Below are positions 1-9,058 of a stretch of 64,000 nt of DNA, piece by piece. Location: positions 806,001 through 870,000 of the forward strand of contig NZ_CADFEJ010000001.1 in assembly GCF_902833055.1 (NCBI RefSeq), in the 5' to 3' direction. The notes under the pieces are model-generated. The model saw only the letters and a list, made by a program, of their open reading frames with translations. It did not search any database and was not told the origin of the DNA. This stretch comes from Burkholderia territorii. Lineage in GTDB: Bacteria; Pseudomonadota; Gammaproteobacteria; Burkholderiales; Burkholderiaceae. Position numbers and translations under genes: made by a program. How positions within the stretch are numbered: position 1 is the stretch's first letter; the number at the start of each line of letters is the position of its first letter.

Positions 1-330
1 CATCGAACCGATTCCCGACCCGACGATCGCGCCCGCGCGCGGCGAACGAAGTACCGCGGCATCGAGGCCCGCGTCGTCGAGCGCCGAGGCGGCGGCATGC
101 GCGGCAAAGCGCGCCGTGTCGCCCATGAATCGTTCGTGCTTGCGCGAGAACCGCGCAGCCGAGGCGACCGATGCCACCCCTGCGACCTGGCTGCGAAAAC
201 CGCGCTCGCGCCAAGCGTTCACGCGGCTCACACCCGAGCGACCGGCGCGCAGCGCCGCCGATACTTCGTCTAGCGAATTACCGAGACACGACACGATACC
301 GAGTCCCGTGACGACGACGCGCGCCGTCAC
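1..330 (-). CDS. beta-ketoacyl-ACP synthase, FabB/FabF-like (3' end outside window)
   Basis: This is the N-terminal 110 codons of a third condensing enzyme at the distal end of the aryl-polyene operon. The start is GTG at 330, overlapping the TGA of the preceding ketosynthase by four bases (GTGA). The product begins TARVVVTGLGIVSCLGNS, the usual opening of thiolase-fold ketosynthases, and reads on through GAIVGSGIGSM, where the window ends. The catalytic Cys-His-His residues lie beyond the edge, so activity cannot be judged. It differs clearly from the two other ketosynthases in the operon, so it is a paralogue rather than a recent duplicate. It may be an extra chain-extending KS or an inactive partner. 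Confidence 0.88.
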   Translation of the reverse strand, partial: MTARVVVTGLGIVSCLGNSLDEVSAALRAGRSGVSRVNAWRERGFRSQVAGVASVASAARFSRKHERFMGDTARFAAHAAASALDDAGLDAAVLRSPRAGAIVGSGIGSM

Positions 331-1556
331 GGGGCAGCTCGCCGGAAGATCAACGACGTGTTGATCCCGCCGAATGCGAAGTTGTTGCTCATCACGAACT
401 CCGCATCGATCCGGCGCGCGTCGCCGATGATGTAGTCGAGCGATGCGCAAGCCGGATCGACCGTGTCGAGATTGAGCGTCGGCGCATACCAGTTGCGTTT
501 CATCATCTCGATCGTCCACCACGCCTCGAGCGCGCCGCATGCGCCGAGCGTGTGGCCCACATAGCTCTTCAGCGAACTGATCGGCATACGCTCGCCGAAC
601 ACGGACGCCGTCGCATGACTTTCCGCCACATCGCCTCGATCGGTCGAAGTGCCGTGCGCGTTGACGTAGCCGATTGCACCGGCATCGAGCCCCGCATCGT
701 CCAGCGACAGACGCATGGCGACCGCCATCGTCTCGGCCGTCGGTTGCGTGATGTGCGCGCCGTCGGAATTGCTGCCGAAACCGACGATCTCCGCGTGGAT
801 CGTCGCGCCGCGTGCGATCGCGTGCTCGTATTCCTCGAGCACGAGCGTCGCCGCGCCTTCGCCGACCACCAGGCCGTCACGATCGACATCGAACGGGCGC
901 GGCGTGAGGTTCGCGTCGTCGTTGCGCGTGCTGGTCGCGTACAACGTATCGAACACCGCCACCGCCGGACCCGACAATTCTTCCGCACCGCCGGCCAGCA
1001 TCAGCGTCTGCTTGCCCGTCGCGATCGCCTCGTACGCATAGCCGATCGCCTGGCTGCCGGACGCGCAGGCGGACGACGTCGGCACGATCCGGCCTTTCAG
1101 ATCCCAGAACAGGCTGACGTTGACCGCCGTCGTGTGCGGCATCATCTGCACGTAACTGTTCGATGTGACGTCCCGCATCGAGCCCGTCTCGATCATCGTG
1201 CCGAATGCGCGGATCGGGTCGACCGATCCCGACGACGATCCGTACGCAACGCCCATCCGGCCGTCCCGGATCGACGGATCGTCGGTCAGCCGCGCATCCG
1301 CGAGCGCGAGCTCGCTCGCGCGCACCGCGTACATCGAAACCGGCCCCATCGAGCGCGTCTTCTTGCGCGGATACGTGCCCGGCACCTCGAAGCCCGGCAA
1401 CGGGCACGCAAGCCGCGTATGCAGCGCTTCGTAGCAGTCCCATTCCGGCATGCGCCGGACCGCATTGCGCCCGTCGCGCAAGCGCGCCTCGATTTCCGGC
1501 CAGCTTTGACCGAAGGCGGTCACCCCGCCCATCCCCGTCACGACCACTCGCTTCAT
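327..1556 (-). CDS. apeR: beta-ketoacyl-ACP synthase II-like ketosynthase of aryl-polyene synthesis
   Basis: This 409-residue FabF-type condensing enzyme extends acyl-ACP by decarboxylative Claisen condensation with malonyl-ACP. All three catalytic residues are visible: Cys164 in SSACASGSQ, a His in NAHGTSTD and a His in SYVGHTLGA. The Gly-rich C-terminal NNFAFGGINTSL motif is present. The ATG at 1556 overlaps the stop of the ketoreductase by one base (TGATG), so the genes should be translationally coupled. The gene follows KS, dehydratase and ketoreductase genes in the order of apeO-P-Q-R in enterobacterial APE clusters, which is why the apeR name is used. Assignment to the O or R role rests on gene order, not on measured activity. 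Confidence 0.9.
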   Translation of the reverse strand: MKRVVVTGMGGVTAFGQSWPEIEARLRDGRNAVRRMPEWDCYEALHTRLACPLPGFEVPGTYPRKKTRSMGPVSMYAVRASELALADARLTDDPSIRDGRMGVAYGSSSGSVDPIRAFGTMIETGSMRDVTSNSYVQMMPHTTAVNVSLFWDLKGRIVPTSSACASGSQAIGYAYEAIATGKQTLMLAGGAEELSGPAVAVFDTLYATSTRNDDANLTPRPFDVDRDGLVVGEGAATLVLEEYEHAIARGATIHAEIVGFGSNSDGAHITQPTAETMAVAMRLSLDDAGLDAGAIGYVNAHGTSTDRGDVAESHATASVFGERMPISSLKSYVGHTLGACGALEAWWTIEMMKRNWYAPTLNLDTVDPACASLDYIIGDARRIDAEFVMSNNFAFGGINTSLIFRRAAP

Positions 1557-2281
1557 CACACCATCCCGCCATTGACGCCGATGACTTGCCGGGTGACGTA
1601 GGTCGCCGCATCCGACATCAGGAAGCCGACGACCGCCGCGACTTCGTCGGGTTGGCCAACGCGGCCCATCGGCACCGCTTTCAACGCGTGCTCCAGCGGC
1701 ACGTCGTCGAGCATGCCGGTGTCGACCAGCCCGGGAGCAACGCAATTGACCGTGATCTTTCGCGATGCCAGCTCGACCGCCAGCGCCTTGGTCGCGCCGA
1801 TCAGACCGGCCTTCGCGGCGCTGTAGTTGACCTGACCGCGATTGCCCGTCACGCCCGACACGGACGCGATCGTCACGATGCGGCCGCCACTGCGCAGCCG
1901 CACCATCGGCATCGTCAGCGGATGAACGATGTTGTAGAACCCGTCCAGCCCGGTTTCGATCACGACGTCCCAGTCCTCTTCCGACAACGCCGGAAATGCA
2001 CCATCCCGCGTCACGCCTGCATTGCAGACGATCCCGTAGTACGCGCCGTTCGCCTCGACGTCGGCCTCCAGCTCGCGCCGGCACGCGGCGCGGTCGCGCA
2101 CGTCGAACTGCAGCACGCTGGCCGTGCCGCCCTGCGCGCGAATCGTCGCGGCGACCGCCTCCGCAGCCTCGCGTCCGGTGCGGCAATGAACCGTTACGGC
2201 GAAGCCGTCCGACGCCACGCGCAGTGCCACGGCGCGGCCGATGCCGCGGCTCGCTCCTGTCACGAGAACTCGCCGAGTCAT
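1556..2281 (-). CDS. apeQ: 3-oxoacyl-ACP reductase of aryl-polyene synthesis
   Basis: This 241-residue short-chain dehydrogenase/reductase of FabG type reduces the beta-keto group of the growing polyene on ACP with NADPH. The nucleotide-binding TGASRGIG motif is at residues 8-15, a CNAG motif follows, and the Tyr-Lys pair of the active site is in NYSAAKAGL with a preceding Ser (IASVSG). The C-terminus VIGVNGGMV matches the usual FabG ending. The ATG overlaps the dehydratase stop by four bases (ATGA). It works between the ketosynthases and the ApeP dehydratase in each extension cycle. Confidence 0.92.
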   Translation of the reverse strand: MTRRVLVTGASRGIGRAVALRVASDGFAVTVHCRTGREAAEAVAATIRAQGGTASVLQFDVRDRAACRRELEADVEANGAYYGIVCNAGVTRDGAFPALSEEDWDVVIETGLDGFYNIVHPLTMPMVRLRSGGRIVTIASVSGVTGNRGQVNYSAAKAGLIGATKALAVELASRKITVNCVAPGLVDTGMLDDVPLEHALKAVPMGRVGQPDEVAAVVGFLMSDAATYVTRQVIGVNGGMV

Positions 2282-2781
2282 GAATTGAAGCTCCCTTCGA
2301 TAAAAGATTGGAAATCGTTCGGTTGGTACACCTTGACGACGGCTTCCGCGCAACAATGGCCTTCGGCATGAATCGCGCATTCGTATGCGCCGTGCCCTTC
2401 GTCGCCACGCAACAGTTCCCGCGCGACGATGCGCAGAACCGTGTCGGCGCCGAACGTCGCGCGATGCGCGACATAACGGTTGGCGCCGAGCAGCACGCCC
2501 GGCTTCGCGCGGCCGCCCGCATGCGCGGCAAGCAGGCCGACGTGCGCGGCGATCGCCTGCGCCATCAGCTCGATGCCGATCCACGCCGGCATCGCCCCGC
2601 TGCCGTCGGCATACCACGCATCGGGGCGCACGGTCGCACGCACCTCGATGCCGGTTTCCGAGCAGCGCTCGATCGCATCGAGCAGCAGCATCGTGCCGCG
2701 ATGCGGCAATACGTCCGGCACATTTCCGACCGGAATGTCCGCGCCGCCGTGCAGCGCGTCGATCAATGGTCCGGCATGCAT
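2278..2781 (-). CDS. apeP: 3-hydroxyacyl-ACP dehydratase (hotdog fold) of aryl-polyene synthesis
   Basis: This 167-residue hotdog-fold protein matches the ApeP/FabZ-like dehydratases of APE clusters, which remove water from the 3-hydroxyacyl-ACP intermediate to give the conjugated double bond. Visible features are the LPHRGTMLLLDAIE stretch near residues 26-39, matching the catalytic-His loop of FabA/FabZ proteins, and a GAMPAWIGIELMAQAIA helix that carries the acidic catalytic residue. The gene lies one base downstream of the ketosynthase stop and overlaps the ketoreductase by four bases. A second dehydratase domain sits on the adenylation protein at 10762-12453, so the cluster encodes two. 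Confidence 0.88.
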   Translation of the reverse strand: MHAGPLIDALHGGADIPVGNVPDVLPHRGTMLLLDAIERCSETGIEVRATVRPDAWYADGSGAMPAWIGIELMAQAIAAHVGLLAAHAGGRAKPGVLLGANRYVAHRATFGADTVLRIVARELLRGDEGHGAYECAIHAEGHCCAEAVVKVYQPNDFQSFIEGSFNS

Positions 2782-2782
2782 G

Positions 2783-3970
2783 TCAGGCTCCCAGAATCAG
2801 GCTGGCATTGCTGCCGCCGAAGGCGAACGAATTGCTCATTACATAGCGTCCTGACGCACCGCCCGCGAGGCGGCGTTCGCCGTGGACGAGATCGAGCCGC
2901 GGCAACGCCGGATCGTGTTCGCCGTCCCACACGTGTGTCGGCAGCGGGATCCCGCGGGCCAGCGTCAGCCAGCCGAATCCGAGCTCGGTCGCGCCAGCCG
3001 CGCCAAGCATGTGCCCCGTCAGCGGCTTGGTCCCGCTCGCCGGAACCCCGTGCGGAAACACCCTCGCCGTCACCTTCGCTTCCATTTCGTCGTTCAGGCG
3101 GGTCGCCGTCGCGTGCAGGTTCACATAGCCGATCGCGGACGAATCCACACCGGCGTCCGCGAGCGCGCCGCGCAGCGCGTCCTCCGCGCCGTATCCCGCC
3201 GGGTCCGGTGCCGAGATGTGATGCGCGTCGCTCGACTCGCCGACGCCGGCCAGCCTGACCGCGGCTTCATCGCGGCACATCACGAACAGCGCCGCGCCTT
3301 CGCCGATATTGATGCCGCTCCGGTTCCGGCTCATCGGATTGGTCCGCGCCGGGCTGACCGATTCGAGCGACGCGAAGCCTTGCAAGGTGAGCTCGCACAG
3401 CGAATCCGCTCCGCCGACAACGACTGCGTCGCACAGCCTCAACTGCAACAGACGACGCGCGGCTGCAAATGCCTTCGCGCTCGACGTGCATGCCGTCGAC
3501 AACGTGTACGCCGGCCCGCCCACACCCAGCACCGCGCGCACGAACGGCGCCGCCGTGCCGATTTCCATCTGCCTGTAGTCGAAGGCGGCGGGCATCGCAC
3601 CCGTTGCGGCACGCTGTGCGAACGCCTGCTCTGCCGCCTGGATTCCTGACGTACTCGTGCCGATCACCACGCCGACCCGGCGCGGGCCGTAACGCGCGAT
3701 CGCCGCGTCGACGAACGATCCAATCTGCGCCAGCGCCGCAAGCAGCAGGCGATTGTTCCTGCAATCGAAATGCGCAAGGGATTCGGGCGGCGCAACGTCG
3801 AGTGTCGATCGCACGCGCCCGACCCAGCCGCCGGCCGGAACATCGGTGCGCGGCTGCATGCCAGGCGAGATGCCGGCGCGCAATGCGTCGACGATCTCGT
3901 CGGTGGTCGCGCCAAGCGCGTTGATCATTCCCGGTGCCGACAGATAAACCGGCGCCAATTGCGAATTCAT
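2783..3970 (-). CDS. apeO: beta-ketoacyl-ACP synthase I-like ketosynthase of aryl-polyene synthesis
   Basis: This 395-residue condensing enzyme has the full catalytic set: Cys161 in LSTACTSSAK, His in NLHATATRLND and His in TGHMLGAAGATE, plus a C-terminal NSFAFGGSNASL. In described APE systems this type of KS pairs with the chain-length factor ApeC, encoded here by the first gene of the operon. The ATG at 3970 overlaps the exporter stop by four bases. APE clusters of enterobacteria often have a DUF3261 lipoprotein gene (apeN) between exporter and KS; here the two abut directly. Confidence 0.9.
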   Translation of the reverse strand: MNSQLAPVYLSAPGMINALGATTDEIVDALRAGISPGMQPRTDVPAGGWVGRVRSTLDVAPPESLAHFDCRNNRLLLAALAQIGSFVDAAIARYGPRRVGVVIGTSTSGIQAAEQAFAQRAATGAMPAAFDYRQMEIGTAAPFVRAVLGVGGPAYTLSTACTSSAKAFAAARRLLQLRLCDAVVVGGADSLCELTLQGFASLESVSPARTNPMSRNRSGINIGEGAALFVMCRDEAAVRLAGVGESSDAHHISAPDPAGYGAEDALRGALADAGVDSSAIGYVNLHATATRLNDEMEAKVTARVFPHGVPASGTKPLTGHMLGAAGATELGFGWLTLARGIPLPTHVWDGEHDPALPRLDLVHGERRLAGGASGRYVMSNSFAFGGSNASLILGA

Positions 3971-6378
3971 GCGCGACACTCCTTCGTGGACGGCGTCGCA
4001 AGCGGCGCGAACAGCACGGAAAACACGATGCCCATCGCGAGCGTCGTACCGAAGCTGCGCAGCGCGGGCATCGCGCTCGCGCCGAGCATCCCGAACGACA
4101 GCAACGTCGTGGCCGCCGACAGCAGCACGCCGGTCCACACGGCGCCGAGGCCGGATCTGTCCCGGATGCAGCCCTCGCGGAGGAACACCGCATAATTGGC
4201 ACCCACGCCGAGTACCAGCATCAGCGCGAGCCAGTTGAACAGCGTAAGCGGCACCCGTGCGTAGCCGAACGCCGCAAGCGTCAACGCGATGGCGAACACG
4301 ACGGGCAACGTCGTCGCGATGCCGCCGCGCACACCGTAGCGCCACATCAGCAGTGCGGCGACCACGACGAGTGCGCCAGCCAGCCACAGGCCGCTGTCGA
4401 TCCGATAGGCGCCGAACAGGCGCGACACACTCGATGCCTTGTCGACCCACGATACGCCCGGCAGCGTGCGCGCGAGGGCCGCGAAAGTCTCGGCGTTCGT
4501 CGCGTCGACCCGCTCGGGAATCGCGAGCGCCACATCGACGGGACCGGCGCCGCCCTCGATTCGCCCGAGCCACAGATGCCGGAACGGCGCCGACCAGTGT
4601 GCGGCCAGCCACGTGTCGACGGACAACGTCGCCGAGGCGTTGCGGGAATACGCGTCGATCCACGCGTCGACAACCTCGTCGCGGAAGCCCGCGCGCGTCA
4701 GCGTGCCGCGCAGTGCGGCGGCGTCGCCAAACACGTGCGCGCCGAGCACGGCACGGTTGTGCGCCTGCTGCTTCGCCGAAGGCACGAACGTCGTGATCGA
4801 CTGAACACGACCGACCCGCTGCTGATCGAGCGCCCCGATCAGCGCCTCCGAACGCTCGAGCACCTCTTCAGGCGTCGTGCCCTGAACGACGAAGAACTGT
4901 GCCGTGTTCGCCAGCCCGACCGCCGCGCGGATATTGCTTTCCTGTCGCGCGAGGTCCGCATCGCGCTGGATCAGCAGATGAATGTCGTCGTCGCTCTTCA
5001 ACACAGCCCACCCCGGGATCGCGACCAGCGCAACCAGCATGGCAGCGATCAGCCCGCGCCGGCCGGCCAGCAGCGATTGCCATCCGCTCAGCAAGCGGGC
5101 AGCACACGAGAAAACGCCGGACGGCACGCGCCGTGGCGCCTGCGTCAGCATGAGCGGCAAAAAGCCGGTGACGGCCGCGAATGCACTGAGGATCCCGACG
5201 ATCGCAAAGCACGCGATCTGCTTGAGCGCGGGGAACGGCACCCACATCAGGATCGCGTAGCCGAGCAGACTGGTCGCCAGTGCCACCACGAGTGCGGGCC
5301 TGACCGCCGCCGCACCGCGACGCGCGTCCCATTGCCGCCCCGCGGACAGGTACACGACGAAATACTGGATCGAATAATCGACGGCTTCGCCGATCAGGCT
5401 CACACCGAACACCAGCGTCAGCAGGTGCAGCTTGCCGAATACGAGCAACGTTGCCGCCAGCGCGCATACGATGCCGAATGCAGTCGACGCAAACGCGAGC
5501 ACGAGCAGGCGCGGCGAGCGAAATACGCTCATGAGCAGTAGCGCGATGCCGGCCAGCGATACCGCGCCGATCACGTGTACGTCCCGCTCGGCGCTGGCAC
5601 GCGCGGCTTCCGCATGAAATACCGCGCCAGCGCGGTCGACGCGAACGCCGCGGAAGTCGGTCGCGAGCGCATGTTCCGCATCGGCCGTCGCGACACGCAC
5701 GGCGTGCTGGATCTTCGACTCGTAGGCCGAGCCCGGCAACGACGTCATCACGAGCACGCCTGTTGCACCATCGCGATGCGACACCAGCATGCCGTCCTCG
5801 AGTGACAGACCGGACGCCGCGAGCGGCAGCTCGCCGAGCCAGTGCTGCAACCAGCCGAACGGGTCGTCGGCCAAGGCGGTCTGCAAGCCGTCGACGGGCG
5901 GCGCATAGAGACGCCGGATCAATCGTTCGTCGAGTGTGGCACCGCCTTGCTCGAGCGACCTGCGATCCGCGTCGGTCAGCAGACCGAAGCGGGCCGGCAT
6001 GTACGTGGCCGAGATATCCGAGAGATCGAATGGCGGTACCTCGACGGTCACCGAACGAAATGCGCCGCTGGCGTCGAGCCGCGCGGCAAACGCTTTCGCG
6101 GCGGCCTTGGCACGGGCGGCGTCCGGATCGGTCACCAGGTAGACGGTGCGGTTGCCGAGTGCATCACCGAGCATGTCGACCGCTCGCTCGGCAACCGGGT
6201 TTGCCTCGGTAGCCGGCAGCAACGCGAGCAGGTTCGTCTGCAACGGCGCGGCTCCGCTCGAGAAGCGCCACACGATGTATGCGGCCGCCGCGAGCGCAAC
6301 GAGCAACCATGCACCACACAGCACGCGCCGCCGCGCGCGCACGCCCGATGTGTCGACGACATCACGCGCCGCATCCAT
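3967..6378 (-). CDS. apeM: MMPL/RND-family exporter of aryl-polyene lipid
   Basis: This large 803-residue inner-membrane protein resembles the predicted MMPL exporters of APE clusters, which are thought to move the finished pigment lipid out of the inner membrane. One transmembrane segment lies at about residues 19-40, followed by a periplasmic domain of roughly 200 residues. A block of hydrophobic segments follows (for example VIGAVSLAGIALLLMSVF and IACFAIVGILSAFAAVTGF). A second periplasmic domain and a second transmembrane block then lead to a short hydrophilic tail. This duplicated layout is typical of RND permeases. The ATG overlaps the lipoprotein gene stop by one base (TGATG). The transported substrate is inferred from context. 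Confidence 0.88.
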   Translation of the reverse strand: MDAARDVVDTSGVRARRRVLCGAWLLVALAAAAYIVWRFSSGAAPLQTNLLALLPATEANPVAERAVDMLGDALGNRTVYLVTDPDAARAKAAAKAFAARLDASGAFRSVTVEVPPFDLSDISATYMPARFGLLTDADRRSLEQGGATLDERLIRRLYAPPVDGLQTALADDPFGWLQHWLGELPLAASGLSLEDGMLVSHRDGATGVLVMTSLPGSAYESKIQHAVRVATADAEHALATDFRGVRVDRAGAVFHAEAARASAERDVHVIGAVSLAGIALLLMSVFRSPRLLVLAFASTAFGIVCALAATLLVFGKLHLLTLVFGVSLIGEAVDYSIQYFVVYLSAGRQWDARRGAAAVRPALVVALATSLLGYAILMWVPFPALKQIACFAIVGILSAFAAVTGFLPLMLTQAPRRVPSGVFSCAARLLSGWQSLLAGRRGLIAAMLVALVAIPGWAVLKSDDDIHLLIQRDADLARQESNIRAAVGLANTAQFFVVQGTTPEEVLERSEALIGALDQQRVGRVQSITTFVPSAKQQAHNRAVLGAHVFGDAAALRGTLTRAGFRDEVVDAWIDAYSRNASATLSVDTWLAAHWSAPFRHLWLGRIEGGAGPVDVALAIPERVDATNAETFAALARTLPGVSWVDKASSVSRLFGAYRIDSGLWLAGALVVVAALLMWRYGVRGGIATTLPVVFAIALTLAAFGYARVPLTLFNWLALMLVLGVGANYAVFLREGCIRDRSGLGAVWTGVLLSAATTLLSFGMLGASAMPALRSFGTTLAMGIVFSVLFAPLATPSTKECRA

Positions 6379-7046
6379 CACCGCGCCTCCAGCCACGCGC
6401 GCTCGACCGGCGCAGGCCCCTCGACCGGCGTCGGTCGGGCAAACTCCAGCGCGGTCACATTGCCGTTGGCGAAAGTCAACTCGAGCCGGCCGAGATAGGT
6501 GCCGCCGCTCATTTCGAGCACGCGGACCGCCTGGGCGAGCTGCGGCTGATTCGGCCGCAACACCATCCTCCACCGTTCCGGCGTTCCGCTCGCATCGACG
6601 TCGAATTGCGCGTACAGCGCCGACAGGTCGCCCCCGAGCATGTCGCGCATCATGCGCGACACTTGCGCGACCCCGCGACCGCCACCGCCGGGCGCAACGA
6701 GGTGCACGTCCGCGCCGACCTCGCGCACGCCGTTATCGGTGATCACGTAGGCGGCCTTGTAAGGCGTCTCGACTCGCCAGACGACGCCCGACCTGCGATC
6801 GAACAACATCGATCCAGTGCTGACAAGCGGCTGCTTCATCGCCGCCAGCGTCTGAGTCTGCCGAAAGTCCGCGCGAATCGCGCCGACCCGCGCGAGCCGC
6901 GCCGCAACCTCGGAAACGAGCGCGGCATTCGCCGGCCGAGACGCCGCAACCGGCGCCGGGGCGGCCAATGCCGCGCAGCCGGAGAGCGCGATGCCTGCGG
7001 CCAGCGTCACCGCCGCAAACCGTCGGTAGTGCGAATTCAGACCCAT
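6378..7046 (-). CDS. apeL: LolA-like outer-membrane carrier protein of aryl-polyene export, with lipobox
   Basis: This 222-residue exported protein resembles LolA, the periplasmic carrier of lipoproteins, and its APE-cluster version ApeL. The N-terminus MGLNSHYRRFAAVTLAAGIA is a signal peptide ending in a lipobox, LSGC, so the mature protein is probably a lipoprotein rather than a soluble carrier. The LolA-type core includes GAIRADFRQTQTLAAMK and the strand-rich WRVETPYKAAYVITDNG. It probably hands the pigment lipid across the periplasm together with the MMPL exporter encoded next. The start overlaps the thioesterase gene by ten bases. Confidence 0.85.
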   Translation of the reverse strand: MGLNSHYRRFAAVTLAAGIALSGCAALAAPAPVAASRPANAALVSEVAARLARVGAIRADFRQTQTLAAMKQPLVSTGSMLFDRRSGVVWRVETPYKAAYVITDNGVREVGADVHLVAPGGGGRGVAQVSRMMRDMLGGDLSALYAQFDVDASGTPERWRMVLRPNQPQLAQAVRVLEMSGGTYLGRLELTFANGNVTALEFARPTPVEGPAPVERAWLEAR

Positions 7047-7465
7047 CGTGCGTGCACCTTTTCGATCAGGGCCGGCGGCGACACGAACTGCAGTTCGCGC
7101 GTCGTCGCATCGACCGCCAGTTGCACCGTATATCCCTTCGTCAAGCGCTCGCCGGACACCGCGTCGACGATTTCGTATCCGATCTTCAGCCGGTTCTCGA
7201 ATTCGAGCAGCGTCGCGCGTACGTCGAGCTGCTGACTGTAATGGGCCGGGCGAACGTACTTCAGATGCGCCTCCACCACCGGCCACATGTAGCCCGACGC
7301 CAGCATCGCCGGATAGTCGTAGTCGATCATGCGCAGCAACGCGGCGCGACTACTTTCGAAGTACTTCAAGTAATGGCCGTGCCAGCAGACGTTCATGGCA
7401 TCGACATCGTGAAACAGGACCTCGACACGGGCTGTCGCGGTCAGCGGTGAACGAGATGCGCTCAT
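7037..7465 (-). CDS. apeK: acyl-CoA/ACP thioesterase, 4-hydroxybenzoyl-CoA thioesterase family
   Basis: This 142-residue hotdog thioesterase has the family signature HDVDAMNVCWHGHYLKYFE near its N-terminus, with the catalytic Asp, followed by KYVRPAHYSQQL. In APE clusters the corresponding ApeK enzyme is thought to release or proof-read acyl-ACP intermediates. The ATG at 7465 overlaps the ammonia-lyase stop by four bases. An upstream in-frame extension to 7516 lies inside the lyase gene and lacks family similarity, so the shorter form is preferred. Confidence 0.88.
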   Translation of the reverse strand: MSASRSPLTATARVEVLFHDVDAMNVCWHGHYLKYFESSRAALLRMIDYDYPAMLASGYMWPVVEAHLKYVRPAHYSQQLDVRATLLEFENRLKIGYEIVDAVSGERLTKGYTVQLAVDATTRELQFVSPPALIEKVHARWV

Positions 7466-9057
7466 GCCACCTCCCCGTGCCCGATTCCGCCGTACGAGCC
7501 GCCGATCGGCTCGCATGCGGCCAGGCGCGCGGTCAACGCGCGCAACTCCGCTTCGAGCGGCCGGTCCTCGACCACCAGCGGCGATTGACGATCCACCTCA
7601 TCGACAAACGCACGAAGCGCGGGCGAAAGCTGCGTGCGCGGATCATCGCGAAGTCGCAGCCGGGTAGCCTGCACGGTCGCGAGCACATGCGCCGCGGCGA
7701 CCTGTTCGGTCAAGGTCAGAACACGCAGGCAATCGCGCGCGGCAATCGTTCCCATGCTGACCTTGTCCTGATTGTGCGACTCCGTCGAGCGGGAGAACAC
7801 GCTCGCCGGCATCGTCAGCTTCAGCGCCTCCGCCGTCCACGCGGAAGACGAGATCTGCACGGCCTTGAACCCGTGGTTGATCGCGGCGCGCTCCGGGCCG
7901 GCGCCCGTCAGATTGCGCGGCAGTCCGTTGCTGAACTTGTCGTCGACCAGCAGCGCGAGCTGGCGATCCATCAGGTCCGCGAGGTTGGCTACCGCCGTCT
8001 TGAGCGCATCCATCGCGAACGCGATATGACCGCCGTAGAAATTGCCGCCGTGCAGTACGCACCCTTCGTCCGGGTCGATCAGCGGGTTGTCGTTCGCACT
8101 ATTCAGCTCGTTCTCGATATCGCGGCGCATCCACGACAACGCGTCGCGCGCCACGCCGATCACGTGCGGTGCGCAGCGCACCGAATAGCGGTCCTGCAGC
8201 CGGCGTCCGGGCAATTCGTCGCGCCCGGCCAGGTCGGCGCGTATCCACGCCGCCGCCTCTGCTTGTCCCGCGTGCGGTTTCGCGTCGAACAGCCGCGCAT
8301 CGAAGTGCCCGGCCCGGCCGTCGAGCGCAACGGTGGTCAATGCGGTCAGGCGGGCCGCCACCCGAGTCAGGTGGTCGGCGCGCGCAAACGCGAGACAGGC
8401 CAGCCCCGTCATGACCGCCGTGCCGTTCATCAACGCGAGCCCTTCCTTCGGCGCGAGCGTCAGCGGCGTGCGGTCGATTGCATGCCATGCCTCGCGCGCG
8501 TCCCGCTCGCTGCCGTCGAACAAGACGGTGCGCTCGCCGACCAGCGCAGCGGCGACGTAGGACAGTGGTGTCAGGTCGCCGCTCGCGCCGACCGAGCCTT
8601 CCGACGGAATGCGAGGCAGGATGCGGTGATTCATCATGTCGGCCAGCCGTTCCAGCAGCGTGAACCGCACGCCCGAGTAGCCGAAGGCGAGCGAGTTGAG
8701 CCGTGCCACGATGATGGACAACGTTTGCGTCGCATCGAACCAGTCACCCATGCCGCACCCGTGATAGCGGGTCAGCTGCAGCGGCAGCGCTTCGACGAGC
8801 GACGGCGGCACCTCCACCACGCAGGCGTCGCCATATCCGGTGGTGACGCCATACAGCGTGCCGCCATTCGCGAGATAGTCGCGCAGCCAGGTTGCGCCGC
8901 GCTCGATCCGCGCGCGCCATTCGGGCCCCGCGTTCAGTGCGACGGGCGCACCGTCGCGAGCGATCGCCACGACGTCCTCGATCGTCAGATGCCGGCCCCC
9001 GACCACGACGGCCGGCCGGTTCGGATTCGCGGCGATGCATGCCGCGACGTCGTTCAT
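7462..9057 (-). CDS. aromatic amino acid ammonia-lyase (HAL/PAL/TAL family)
   Basis: This 531-residue lyase forms its own MIO electrophile from the Ala158-Ser159-Gly160 triad in GASGDLTPLSY. The loop YGVTTGYGD carries the catalytic Tyr, and NDNPLIDPDE and the GNFYGGHIAFAMD stretch are typical of the family. In aryl-polyene loci such enzymes deaminate Tyr or Phe to (4-hydroxy)cinnamate, the aryl starter that the adenylation enzyme loads onto ACP. The substrate-selectivity loop reads RYHGCGMGDW, which is neither the classical TAL nor HAL pattern, so the preferred amino acid cannot be fixed from sequence. A start at 9057 is chosen because it lies one base after the previous stop. Confidence 0.9.
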   Translation of the reverse strand: MNDVAACIAANPNRPAVVVGGRHLTIEDVVAIARDGAPVALNAGPEWRARIERGATWLRDYLANGGTLYGVTTGYGDACVVEVPPSLVEALPLQLTRYHGCGMGDWFDATQTLSIIVARLNSLAFGYSGVRFTLLERLADMMNHRILPRIPSEGSVGASGDLTPLSYVAAALVGERTVLFDGSERDAREAWHAIDRTPLTLAPKEGLALMNGTAVMTGLACLAFARADHLTRVAARLTALTTVALDGRAGHFDARLFDAKPHAGQAEAAAWIRADLAGRDELPGRRLQDRYSVRCAPHVIGVARDALSWMRRDIENELNSANDNPLIDPDEGCVLHGGNFYGGHIAFAMDALKTAVANLADLMDRQLALLVDDKFSNGLPRNLTGAGPERAAINHGFKAVQISSSAWTAEALKLTMPASVFSRSTESHNQDKVSMGTIAARDCLRVLTLTEQVAAAHVLATVQATRLRLRDDPRTQLSPALRAFVDEVDRQSPLVVEDRPLEAELRALTARLAACEPIGGSYGGIGHGEVA

Positions 9058-9058
9058 G

